Shown in pieces: positions 1-6,280 of a DNA stretch of 9,979 nt. The notes under the pieces are model-generated. The model was not told the origin of the DNA and did not search any database. It saw nothing but the letters and a program-made list of their open reading frames with translations. This DNA is from Geminicoccaceae bacterium (GTDB lineage: Bacteria > Pseudomonadota > Alphaproteobacteria > Geminicoccales > Geminicoccaceae): assembly GCA_030824835.1 (NCBI GenBank), contig JAPJRA010000079.1, positions 1 through 9,979 of the forward strand. The letters are read 5' to 3'. The first letter of the stretch is position 1. Each line of letters opens with the position of its first letter. A program made the position numbers and the translations under genes.

Positions 1-823
1 AGACGTAGAACGGTGCGAGGTTCGTGTGGATCGCCGCCACGGTGAGGCCCAGCAGGCGCGCGCAGGTGAACCACAGCAGCACCGACAGCCCGATGGCTAT
101 CGCTCCGAGCCACAGCAGGATGGCGAGGCTGACCGGGGCCAGGTCGAACCGTGGTGCGGCCAGCCCGAGGAGCAGGGCAGCGGCCAACGCCACCGCGACG
201 ATGGCCGCGCCGGCCGCGAAGGTAAGCCCGCTGATCGCAAGGTCGCTCTGCGTCCGCAGACGGGCCATGGCCGCCCGCGAGTACCAGATCCACAAGATCA
301 TCGACCCCAGCACCAGCACCTCGCCGCCGCGTGGGCCCGCGGCATGCCGGCCGTCGGGAAGCGCCGCCAGACCACCGCCGACAAGGGCCAGGGCGATGCC
401 CAGGAACACCTGCAGTCGCGGTCGTTTGCCATCCAGCACCCAGCTCATCAGCGCCGAGATCAGCGGCATCGTGGTGCTGACGATCGCCACCGTCACGGCA
501 TCCGAGCGGCTCTGCCCGAGGACCAGCAGAAACACGGGCGCCGCGACGCCGACCGCGCCCAACAACAGCACGTCACCCCAGGGCGCCCGCCGGAACTCCC
601 GGCCCCGCCCGGTCAGTGCTGCCAGCGCCGCGAGAAAGGCGGCGGCTATACCGAGGCGCGCGAGGCAGAGGAGAAGCGGATCCCAGCCACGCAGCAGAAA
701 CTCGGTGGCAGGAAAGCCGCTGGCCCAAATTGCCGTGCTGAGCATTGCCAGCGCGTTGCCGCGGAGTGCTGGCGCCGTATGGCCTGGGAACATTGTTCGC
801 TGCACTGGCTGGCCCGGCAACAT
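1..823 (-). CDS. DMT-superfamily (EamA) transporter, 3' end cut by window edge
   Basis: Reading from an ATG at 823 leftward gives 274 open codons with no stop before the edge. The product is a chain of hydrophobic helices separated by short basic loops, typical of the ten-helix EamA/RhaT drug-metabolite transporters (usually 290-310 residues). Recognisable pieces are the TM1-like ALAMLSTAIWASGFPATEF, the first-repeat helix SDAVTVAIVSTTMPLISALM, and the second-repeat CARLLGLTVAAIHTNLAPFY at the edge. Roughly the last 35 residues are therefore missing. Substrate is unknown; family members export amino acids, nucleosides or drugs across the inner membrane. Start choice is uncertain: GGAGG lies only 2 bases before the ATG, which would suit the adjacent in-frame TTG (spacing 5) better, and ATGs at 793 and 745 are also possible. 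It lies 62 bases downstream of a broken tetR on the same strand, so the two were probably one operon. Confidence 0.85.
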   Translation of the reverse strand, partial: MLPGQPVQRTMFPGHTAPALRGNALAMLSTAIWASGFPATEFLLRGWDPLLLCLARLGIAAAFLAALAALTGRGREFRRAPWGDVLLLGAVGVAAPVFLLVLGQSRSDAVTVAIVSTTMPLISALMSWVLDGKRPRLQVFLGIALALVGGGLAALPDGRHAAGPRGGEVLVLGSMILWIWYSRAAMARLRTQSDLAISGLTFAAGAAIVAVALAAALLLGLAAPRFDLAPVSLAILLWLGAIAIGLSVLLWFTCARLLGLTVAAIHTNLAPFYV

Positions 824-885
824 GACCTCCGAGCGCAGGGGCCGAACCGGGACGTTGGGTTGCCGGCATCCAACTCGCGGCTTGC

Positions 886-1214
886 TCAACCGTCGAGCAT
901 CGCTGTGGCCGAACGCACGATTCCCTCTAGCATGTGCCGATCGGGGCGGCAGCGGGCGAGAACGCGGATGCCCAGGAGTATGGCCAGAAGGTGCTGAGCG
1001 AGAGCCGCGGCCGACTGCGTGCAGGTGATCGTTCCGGCCCGCTGGCCGCCCGAAAGCCCGCTCGGTGCCTGAGCTGTTGAAGAGACTGGCGCCCAGATAC
1101 CCCCTGTTGGGCCAACGTGCGCATCGAAATCGCCTCGTAGCCGTGCGTCCGGAAGCCCTGCACGGCCGGATCGAGCGCTGCCACTTTGTCGAGCTCCTTT
1201 GGTCGACCAAGACC
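886..1214 (-). pseudogene. Remnant of a TetR/AcrR-family transcriptional regulator
   Basis: Three pieces of a TetR-type protein are readable in order but in different frames. From about 1211 the first frame reads LGRPKELDKVAALDPAVQGF followed by RTHGYEAISMRTLAQQ, the normal N-terminus and first helices of the DNA-binding domain. Just past 1104 the match continues in a shifted frame as GASLFNSSGTERAF, which resembles the recognition helix and loop (typically ASLFNAFGxKRALF). A third frame then gives SAAALAQHLLAILLGIRVLA and RCRPDRHMLEGIVRSATAMLDG, ending at a TGA at 886-888, a standard C-terminus for this group. About 100 residues of the ligand-binding domain are absent and no in-frame start codon precedes LGRPKEL. 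The gene is dead by deletion plus frameshift. It probably once controlled the flanking DMT exporters. Similarity is judged by eye. Confidence 0.75.
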
Positions 1215-1266
1215 TAAGGCTCCTCGGCGATCGGGACATCGGTATTGCCAATGAAATCCTGTAACC

Positions 1267-1294
1267 GCATTTTCGAGCGATCGATATAAAATGC
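1267..1294. promoter_or_regulatory. Candidate TetR-type operator (28-bp imperfect palindrome)
   Basis: Perfect 7-base arms GCATTTT and AAAATGC flank a self-complementary centre CGATCG, with four bases between each arm and the centre. Eleven of 14 base pairs of the dyad match. It is A+T-rich against a G+C-rich background and sits between the tetR remnant and the divergent exporter, 79 bases before the ATG at 1373. Position, length and symmetry fit a TetR-family operator shared by two divergent promoters. No protein-DNA evidence is available, so this is inference from layout. Confidence 0.5.
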
Positions 1295-1315
1295 ATGCCG
1301 CAGTCGGAGTGACAA
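1286..1315 (-). promoter_or_regulatory. Possible sigma-70 promoter for the tetR remnant and minus-strand exporter
   Basis: On the minus strand TTGTCA (1315-1310) is followed after 18 bases by TTTTAT (1291-1286); TTTATA one base further on is an alternative -10. The -10 lies inside the right arm of the palindrome at 1267-1294, the usual place for a repressor to block polymerase. The -10 match is modest, so this is a weak call. Confidence 0.3.
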
Positions 1316-1372
1316 CATGCCGGACTGGCGCGAAACTTGGTCTCTTGACGCTGCGACCTGGCTGCCTTGCGA

Positions 1373-2368
1373 ATGAGTCTCGAGCTTGCGTCGATGGAGG
1401 CCGGGCTCCCGACGGCGGCGGATGCCCGCGCCCGGCGGTTGGTGCAGGGCTTCGCCTGGGCGGCGCTCACCATTGCCATCTTCTCCGGCTGGTTCGTGGT
1501 GACGCGCCTCGGCGTGACCGGTGACCTCGGCGTCCTGGATGTCGTGGCGCTGCGATTCGGCATTGGCACGCTGTGCCTGCTGCCGTTTGTGCTGCGCCGC
1601 GGTCACCAGCTACCGCCCGGCTCGTGGAAGGAGGGCCTCATCTTCGCGTCGCTCTGGGGCGTGCCGTTCGTCCTGCTGGTGGCCGTGGGACTTCGCGAGA
1701 CCTCCGCGGCGCAGGCCTCGTCGACGACACCCACCCTGATGCCGGTGTGGGCCGGATTGATCGCATGGCTGGTCATGGGCGAGGTGCCGGCACGCCTGCG
1801 GCTGGCCGGCTATGTCGCCATCATCGCCGGCGTCGTCGCGCTGACGCTCAACGCTGCCCGTTCGTCGAGCCCGCCCTCGGCCCTGGGCCTCTCCTGCCTG
1901 ATCGTCGCGGCCGCGAGCTGGGCCATCTACACCCTGCGTTTCCGCCGCAGCGGCTTGAATGCCGTGCAGTCGGCAGCCCTGATCTGCGGCTGGTCGGCTG
2001 CGGCATTCCTGCCTGTTTACGTGATCTTCGGCCTGTCCCGGTTGGGTCAGGCCTCGATGACCGAGATCGCGATGCAGGCGATCTATCAGGGTGTGCTGAT
2101 GAGCGGCGTGGCTATCGTGACGTTCAATCGGGCAGTCGGGCTGCTCGGTGCCGGCGCCGCCACCGCGGTGTTCGCTTTCCTGCCGGTGATCACCACGGCG
2201 ATGGCGGTGCCCTTGTTGGGCGAGACTCCGACACCGGTCGGTGCCGCGGCGGTCCTGGCCATCGCCGGCGGTGTCGTCCTCGCTGCATGGCCGGCATCGA
2301 GTCGGCCGACGCCGGTGAACTCCCGGGGCGGCAACAAGCGTGAGACCCATCCGTCACGGGAGTCTTAA
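1373..2368 (+). CDS. DMT-superfamily (EamA) transporter
   Basis: This is a 331-residue protein with about ten hydrophobic helices in two EamA repeats. TM1 is FAWAALTIAIFSGWFVVTRL. The repeat-one signature ETSAAQASSTTPTLMPVWAG leads into a helix ending MGEVP. In the second half NRAVGLLGAGAATAVFAFLP leads into a helix ending LLGETP. These paired helix-plus-GE motifs are the hallmark of inner-membrane EamA/RhaT exporters; the substrate cannot be read from sequence. The C-terminal ~25 residues are polar and probably cytoplasmic. Starts at TTG 1367, ATG 1373 or ATG 1394 are all possible; none has a clear ribosome site, and 1373 is chosen as the first ATG. It is divergent from the tetR remnant with the 28-bp palindrome between them, suggesting former repression by that regulator. 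Only general fold resemblance to the minus-strand exporter is visible. Confidence 0.88.
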   Translation: MSLELASMEAGLPTAADARARRLVQGFAWAALTIAIFSGWFVVTRLGVTGDLGVLDVVALRFGIGTLCLLPFVLRRGHQLPPGSWKEGLIFASLWGVPFVLLVAVGLRETSAAQASSTTPTLMPVWAGLIAWLVMGEVPARLRLAGYVAIIAGVVALTLNAARSSSPPSALGLSCLIVAAASWAIYTLRFRRSGLNAVQSAALICGWSAAAFLPVYVIFGLSRLGQASMTEIAMQAIYQGVLMSGVAIVTFNRAVGLLGAGAATAVFAFLPVITTAMAVPLLGETPTPVGAAAVLAIAGGVVLAAWPASSRPTPVNSRGGNKRETHPSRES

Positions 2369-2465
2369 GGACCTCCAGCGGTGAGATCGAACCCGGCCTC
2401 GCCGCAAAGCTGCGCCACTCGTGCCGTACCCAATCTAAAAAGGAATAACACTGGGAATTGGTCGT

Positions 2466-2493
2466 CTTGTGTTTGTGAATAAGGCGACACAAG
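2466..2493. repeat. Inverted repeat CTTGTGT / ACACAAG
   Basis: Perfect 7-base arms at 2466-2472 and 2487-2493 are separated by 14 bases, in the A+T-rich part of the leader about 90 bases before the glycosyltransferase start. It could be a dimeric regulator site or an RNA stem-loop. No T tract follows, so it is not an intrinsic terminator. Confidence 0.4.
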
Positions 2494-2555
2494 CAGGCTG
2501 ATCGCCGATCGGGTCGCTGGCCCATCGCCGACCATTCCTGCCGTACCCTGATCTT

Positions 2556-2579
2556 GAACTGCCCAATGGGGCGGAGTTC
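2556..2579 (+). promoter_or_regulatory. Hairpin overlapping the ribosome binding site of the glycosyltransferase
   Basis: GAACTGCCC (2556-2564) can pair with GGGC (2569-2572) and AGTTC (2575-2579), leaving a four-base loop AATG and a two-base bulge GG (2573-2574). The ribosome binding site GGAG (2573-2576) falls in the bulge and lower stem, 5 bases before the ATG at 2582. A nine-pair stem here could limit translation initiation until melted or bound. Pairing is seen directly; the regulatory role is inference. Confidence 0.4.
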
Positions 2580-2581
2580 GC

Positions 2582-4705
2582 ATGCACGATACTGCCCTAC
2601 ACCGTAGCGCGGCTACGGCGTCGCGCGACCTGCGTTGGGCCAAGGCCCTGTTTGTTCTGTCCGTGGTGCTGACGGCGGCGGCCGCCGCGGAGCTGCTGGC
2701 CGCCCTGCTGCACCAGCTGCGGATCGAAGGCTGGTTCGCGGCCGACGAGATCCTTTTCCTGGTGACCTGCGCCGTTCTCCTCTTCGGCAATATCGTGCAT
2801 CAGCTCGCCCGGCTCGGGCTTGCCCGACGCTTCGCGGCGCCATTGGTCGAGGCCGTCCCGCCGATCGACGCCAACGCGCCGTCGGCAACGATGCCGCTCG
2901 TGACCATCCTGGTACCGGCCTACAAGGAGGAGCCCGAGATCGTCCTGCGCACGCTGCTTTCCGCCGCGTGCCAGACCTATGCCCGACGCCGGGTCGTGCT
3001 GTTGCTCGATGATCCCCCGAATTCGCCCGATATGGTCGACCGCGAGCGCCTGGATGCCATGCGGGCCATGCCCGAGCGCATTGCGGATCTGCTCGCGCCC
3101 GTGCGCGACCTGATTGAGCGCGAGCGGGCGGATTTCATGGCCCGTTGCGATGCTGGGGACCAGAAGGCCGAGATTGCATGCCTGCTCGGCCTCGCGGACG
3201 CGATCGACTTCTGGCTGACCGACCTCAGCCGGAGATGGGTGGACGGCGATCACATGGAGCAGTTCTTCGCGCGCGAGGTCGTCCAGCGTTTGGGCCGACA
3301 GGTGCGCGAGCAGGTCGGCGACGCGGTGGGCCGCGCACGTGTCGACACCGTGTCCTGGCGCCGGCTGCTCTCCGATTCGTATGGCTGGCTCGAGAGCGTC
3401 CTTACCGCCGACGTGGCCGTGTTCGAGCGCAAGCGCTATGCGAACCTGTCGCACGAAGCCAACAAGGCGATGAACCTCAACAGCTATATCGGCTGCCTCG
3501 GGCGCCATCTGGCAGAGGAGAGGGTGGGCGATGCGCTGCATCTGGTCGAGACGACGCCCGCGCGCGCCGACCTCGCGACACCGTGGAGCCCCTACCTCCT
3601 CACGCTCGATGCGGACAGTGTCCTGCTGCCTGAGTACACGGAGCGCTTGGTCGCGATCATGGAGCAGCCGTGTGCCGCGCGTATCGCGGTGCTGCAGACC
3701 CCCTACGCTACCTTCCCAGGTGCCATGGCGCCGGTGGAGCGCATCGCGGGCGCCACGACCGACGTGCAATTGCTCCTGCATCAGGGCTACAGCTATTTCG
3801 AGGCCACGTTCTGGGTCGGTGCCAACGCGCTGATACGCCGGGCGGCGCTTGACGACATCGCGGTCACGACCGTGGAACATGGCCATCCCGTCACCCGCTA
3901 CATTCAGGACCGCACCGTAATCGAGGACACGGAGAGCACGCTGGATCTGGTCGGGCAGGGATGGGGCCTGCACAATCATCCCGAACGGCTCGCCTACAGC
4001 GCCACCCCGGCGGATTTCGGCACGCTGATCATCCAGCGTCGGCGCTGGGCCTGTGGCGGGCTGCTCATCCTGCCGAAGCTCCTCCGCCAGGCCATGCGCC
4101 GTGCCGAGCGTGGCAGGCTGGCCGGTCTCGCGATCCGGTTCCATTACCTGGCCTCGCTGGCCTATGGCCCGTGCGCCGTGCTGCTGATGCTCCTTTTTCC
4201 GTTCGAGGATACGATGGACGGGATGCTGCTGCCTCTGACGGCGCTGCCGTACTTCGTGGCCTATGGCCGTGATCTCGTGGCACTGGGCTATCGCTGGCGT
4301 GACCTGTTCAGCGTCTACGCCCTCAACCTGCTGCTCGTGCCGATCCATTTCGCCGGGTCGTTCGCCTCGATCCGACAGGCCCTGACCGGCCGGAAGACGC
4401 CGTTCCGGCGGACACCCAAGGTCGCCGGGCGCATCGGCGCGCCACGGCACTTCGTGCTCGTGGCCTGGGCGCTGCCGGCCTTTTGCGGCTTGGGCGCCGT
4501 GTTCGATCTTTGGCTCGGGAACATGCTGCAGGGCACGTTCGCGGCGCTGAACGGCATCATGTTCGCCTATGCCGCGCTGGTCTTCGTTGGCGCGCGCGCC
4601 TCCCTCGAGGATGTGTTCGGCGCGTCCAACAGGCTTTTGGGTTGGCTCAACCGACGGCTCGATGGCGATGGGAAGAAAGGTATGGCTGCGGTTCCGGCGA
4701 GCTGA
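2582..4705 (+). CDS. Membrane-bound family 2 glycosyltransferase (BcsA/chitin-synthase-like layout)
   Basis: This is a 707-residue protein. Two N-terminal helices (about residues 19-42 and 57-80) precede a cytosolic GT-A domain. The domain shows VTILVPAYKEE (107-117), the nucleotide-sugar DD at 143-144, NKAMNLN (294-300), the metal-binding LDADS (342-346), FWVGANALIRR (410-420), the catalytic-type IED (447-449) and QRRRW (485-489). About five helices follow from ~516 to the end. This order is that of processive GT2 synthases such as BcsA, chitin and hyaluronan synthases, which polymerise a sugar nucleotide and thread the glycan through the inner membrane. I see no PilZ domain. About 130 mostly helical, charged residues (~150-280) are inserted between DD and NKAMNLN, making it longer than usual there. 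The start has GGAG 5 bases upstream, inside a possible hairpin. Sugar and product are unknown. It is the first gene of an operon with the secreted protein at 4711. Confidence 0.85.
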   Translation: MHDTALHRSAATASRDLRWAKALFVLSVVLTAAAAAELLAALLHQLRIEGWFAADEILFLVTCAVLLFGNIVHQLARLGLARRFAAPLVEAVPPIDANAPSATMPLVTILVPAYKEEPEIVLRTLLSAACQTYARRRVVLLLDDPPNSPDMVDRERLDAMRAMPERIADLLAPVRDLIERERADFMARCDAGDQKAEIACLLGLADAIDFWLTDLSRRWVDGDHMEQFFAREVVQRLGRQVREQVGDAVGRARVDTVSWRRLLSDSYGWLESVLTADVAVFERKRYANLSHEANKAMNLNSYIGCLGRHLAEERVGDALHLVETTPARADLATPWSPYLLTLDADSVLLPEYTERLVAIMEQPCAARIAVLQTPYATFPGAMAPVERIAGATTDVQLLLHQGYSYFEATFWVGANALIRRAALDDIAVTTVEHGHPVTRYIQDRTVIEDTESTLDLVGQGWGLHNHPERLAYSATPADFGTLIIQRRRWACGGLLILPKLLRQAMRRAERGRLAGLAIRFHYLASLAYGPCAVLLMLLFPFEDTMDGMLLPLTALPYFVAYGRDLVALGYRWRDLFSVYALNLLLVPIHFAGSFASIRQALTGRKTPFRRTPKVAGRIGAPRHFVLVAWALPAFCGLGAVFDLWLGNMLQGTFAALNGIMFAYAALVFVGARASLEDVFGASNRLLGWLNRRLDGDGKKGMAAVPAS

Positions 4706-4710
4706 AGCCG

Positions 4711-6264
4711 ATGTGCCGCCGTGGCCCAGTCTGCTTCGGCCGGTGGCTCGTGCCAGGGCTGCTGCTGGCCCTGACCGTCCTCACGCCTGCCCCCGGCCCG
4801 GCCTGGGCGCAGGCGATCCCTCCGCCGGTCTTGCCCGGCGAGGTGAAGCCCTGCGCCCCCGAGCCGTCCAATGTCGAGCAGGCCATCTGGACCAGCTATT
4901 ATGCCGGCACCGAGGTCTGGGGCTATGTGGATCGTCACAGCGTCGCGCCGGGCCAGGCCTTCGACCTGATGCTGTCGACCAAGCCGTCCGCCGCCACCCG
5001 GACCGTGCGGGCCGACGTGCTGCGGGTCGGCCACGAGCCCACAGGTGATCGTGCGCTCGTCTGGCGCAGTCCGCCGGTCACTGTGCGCTGCCAGGAGGTA
5101 TCCAGCACGGCAGCCGCGATCGGCCCCGGCTGGTCGCCGACGATACCGGCCATCCCGACCGCCGGCTGGCGCTCGGGCTACTATACGATCGACATCGTCC
5201 ACGAGGGCACGGGGGTGCGCGAGCTCGACGTCGCCTATATCGTCGTGACCGACCCCAGCCGGTCGGGCGATATCCTGGTCAAGCTCGGCACCAATACGTA
5301 CGAGGCCTACAACGACTGGGGTGGGTCTAGCCTCTACGGCAGTGCCCCTTATGGGTTGCGCGGGCAGATCGTGGCCTTCGACCGGCCCACGGCGCCGTCG
5401 TTCGTCGAGTATGACGCCTTTTTCATCGGCTGGATCGAGGCGCTGGCCGAGCGGAACGGCTGGAGCGTCGCCTACGCGACCAACTTCGATCTGCACGCCG
5501 ATCCCAGGCGCATGGATGACTACCGGCTGGTCATCGTCCCGGGTCATGACGAGTATTGGAGCAAGGAGGAGTTCGACGCGTTCGAGCGGCGCATCTACAC
5601 GCGCGGGCAGAACACGCTCTTCCTCGGCGGCAATATCGGCTACTGGCAGATCCGCTATGTCGACGTGAACAACGTCCCGGGCAGGCCGAGCTTCGGCCGC
5701 CAGATGGTCTGTTACAAGCAACTGGGTGACCCCGTTCGCCGGCGGGTCGGTGAGGGCGAGGCCGACCTGCTCGTCACCGCCCGCTTCCGGGACGGTCTGC
5801 GACGGCCGGAGACGGCACTCACGGGCGTCGGCACGCAAGGCTGGTTCCAACCGCGTTCGGATCACAATCCGGCCTATCCGCTCTATGTCGCTCGCACCGA
5901 TCTACCCTTCTTTGCCGGCACCGGGCTGCAGGCCGGCGATGTCGTGGGCGACGTTGCCGGTTACGAGTGGGACAACATCGATCCCGTGGGCGACGGGGCA
6001 CGCCTGTGGGATCCTGCGCGGTCGCGGATCGCGAAGCTGGACGGAGCGCGGCTGAGCGTCGTGCTGGAGGGCGCGCCGCGTGACGACGAGGGCCGTGAAG
6101 GCCGTGCGCAGTCCGTCTATTTCGTCTCCCCAGCGGGGGCCAAGGTGTTCAGTGCGGGGGCTATTCGCTGGGCCTGGGGATTGGGCAAGCCCGGCTTCAC
6201 CAACCAGCGCTTCAAGGCGCTCAACGAGAACTTGGTCCGCTACTTTCTCGAACCGACGCGCTGA
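4711..6264 (+). CDS. Secreted N,N-dimethylformamidase beta-subunit-like protein
   Basis: This is a 517-residue protein starting 5 bases after the glycosyltransferase stop. The ATG at 4711 is chosen because it gives a clean Sec signal peptide: basic MCRRG, hydrophobic core, and AWA followed by QA near residue 34; no lipobox is seen. An extended frame back to 4483 would overlap the upstream gene and bury the signal. Residues ~45-185 look like a beta-rich domain. From ~190 the sequence has marks of the DMFA2_C family: YEAYNDWGGSSLYG (197-210), VPGHDEYWSKEE (276-287) and LFLGGNIGYWQIRY (303-316), a glutamine-amidotransferase-like fold. Characterised dimethylformamidase uses a mononuclear iron bound by two Tyr and one Glu; E281, Y282 and nearby Tyr residues are candidates, not assigned. 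Pairing with a membrane glycosyltransferase suggests it acts on a surface glycan, perhaps as an amidohydrolase, rather than on dimethylformamide. Substrate is unknown. Confidence 0.75.
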   Translation: MCRRGPVCFGRWLVPGLLLALTVLTPAPGPAWAQAIPPPVLPGEVKPCAPEPSNVEQAIWTSYYAGTEVWGYVDRHSVAPGQAFDLMLSTKPSAATRTVRADVLRVGHEPTGDRALVWRSPPVTVRCQEVSSTAAAIGPGWSPTIPAIPTAGWRSGYYTIDIVHEGTGVRELDVAYIVVTDPSRSGDILVKLGTNTYEAYNDWGGSSLYGSAPYGLRGQIVAFDRPTAPSFVEYDAFFIGWIEALAERNGWSVAYATNFDLHADPRRMDDYRLVIVPGHDEYWSKEEFDAFERRIYTRGQNTLFLGGNIGYWQIRYVDVNNVPGRPSFGRQMVCYKQLGDPVRRRVGEGEADLLVTARFRDGLRRPETALTGVGTQGWFQPRSDHNPAYPLYVARTDLPFFAGTGLQAGDVVGDVAGYEWDNIDPVGDGARLWDPARSRIAKLDGARLSVVLEGAPRDDEGREGRAQSVYFVSPAGAKVFSAGAIRWAWGLGKPGFTNQRFKALNENLVRYFLEPTR

Positions 6265-6280
6265 GCCGCCCGGTCGGGTG

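Larger units (their letters stand above)
2369..2581 (+). other. Leader / intergenic region before the glycosyltransferase operon
   Basis: This 213-base gap shows no gene I can support. Bases ~2430-2495 are clearly A+T-richer than the surroundings, suggesting a promoter zone, but I find no convincing -35/-10 pair. It contains the two inverted repeats listed separately (2466-2493 and 2556-2579). There is also a bulged stem CGAT-c-GGG/CCCATCG inside ~2507-2529. No terminator with a T tract is visible after the exporter stop at 2368. Confidence 0.5.

Noticed and set aside
24..1028. Two long plus-strand open frames covering the left end
   Set aside because: Their translations are rich in Arg, Pro, Gln and Ser with no domain sense; the minus strand here reads as a clean EamA transporter, so these are shadows of high G+C coding.
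1345..1373. TTGACG as a -35 box for the plus-strand exporter
   Set aside because: The only -10 positions (TTGCGA/TGCGAA) are poor and a transcript would begin after the chosen ATG; it would fit only if the start were the ATG at 1394.
886..1569. A 227-codon minus-strand open frame
   Set aside because: Only its last ~45 residues look like protein (TetR C-terminus); the rest crosses the divergent gap and the antisense of the plus-strand exporter.
2369..2400. GGGTTCGATC on the minus strand, resembling a tRNA T-loop
   Set aside because: The flanking bases do not form the 5-bp T-stem and no anticodon arm or acceptor stem is present.
2365..2430. Minus-strand frame ending RVAQLCGEAGFDLTAGGP
   Set aside because: It looks vaguely protein-like but is too short and has no upstream coding continuity to support a gene remnant.
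2597..4450. A 617-codon minus-strand open frame antisense to the glycosyltransferase
   Set aside because: Low-complexity His/Arg/Gln-rich translation without motifs, whereas the plus frame shows the full GT2 motif series.
4483..4710. Upstream extension of the secreted-protein frame
   Set aside because: It overlaps the end of the glycosyltransferase and reads as an Arg-rich shadow; the ATG at 4711 gives a proper signal peptide.
6265..6280. Possible terminator between the convergent genes (CCCG-GT-CGGG)
   Set aside because: Only four base pairs, a two-base loop too small for a stable hairpin, and no T tract on either strand.
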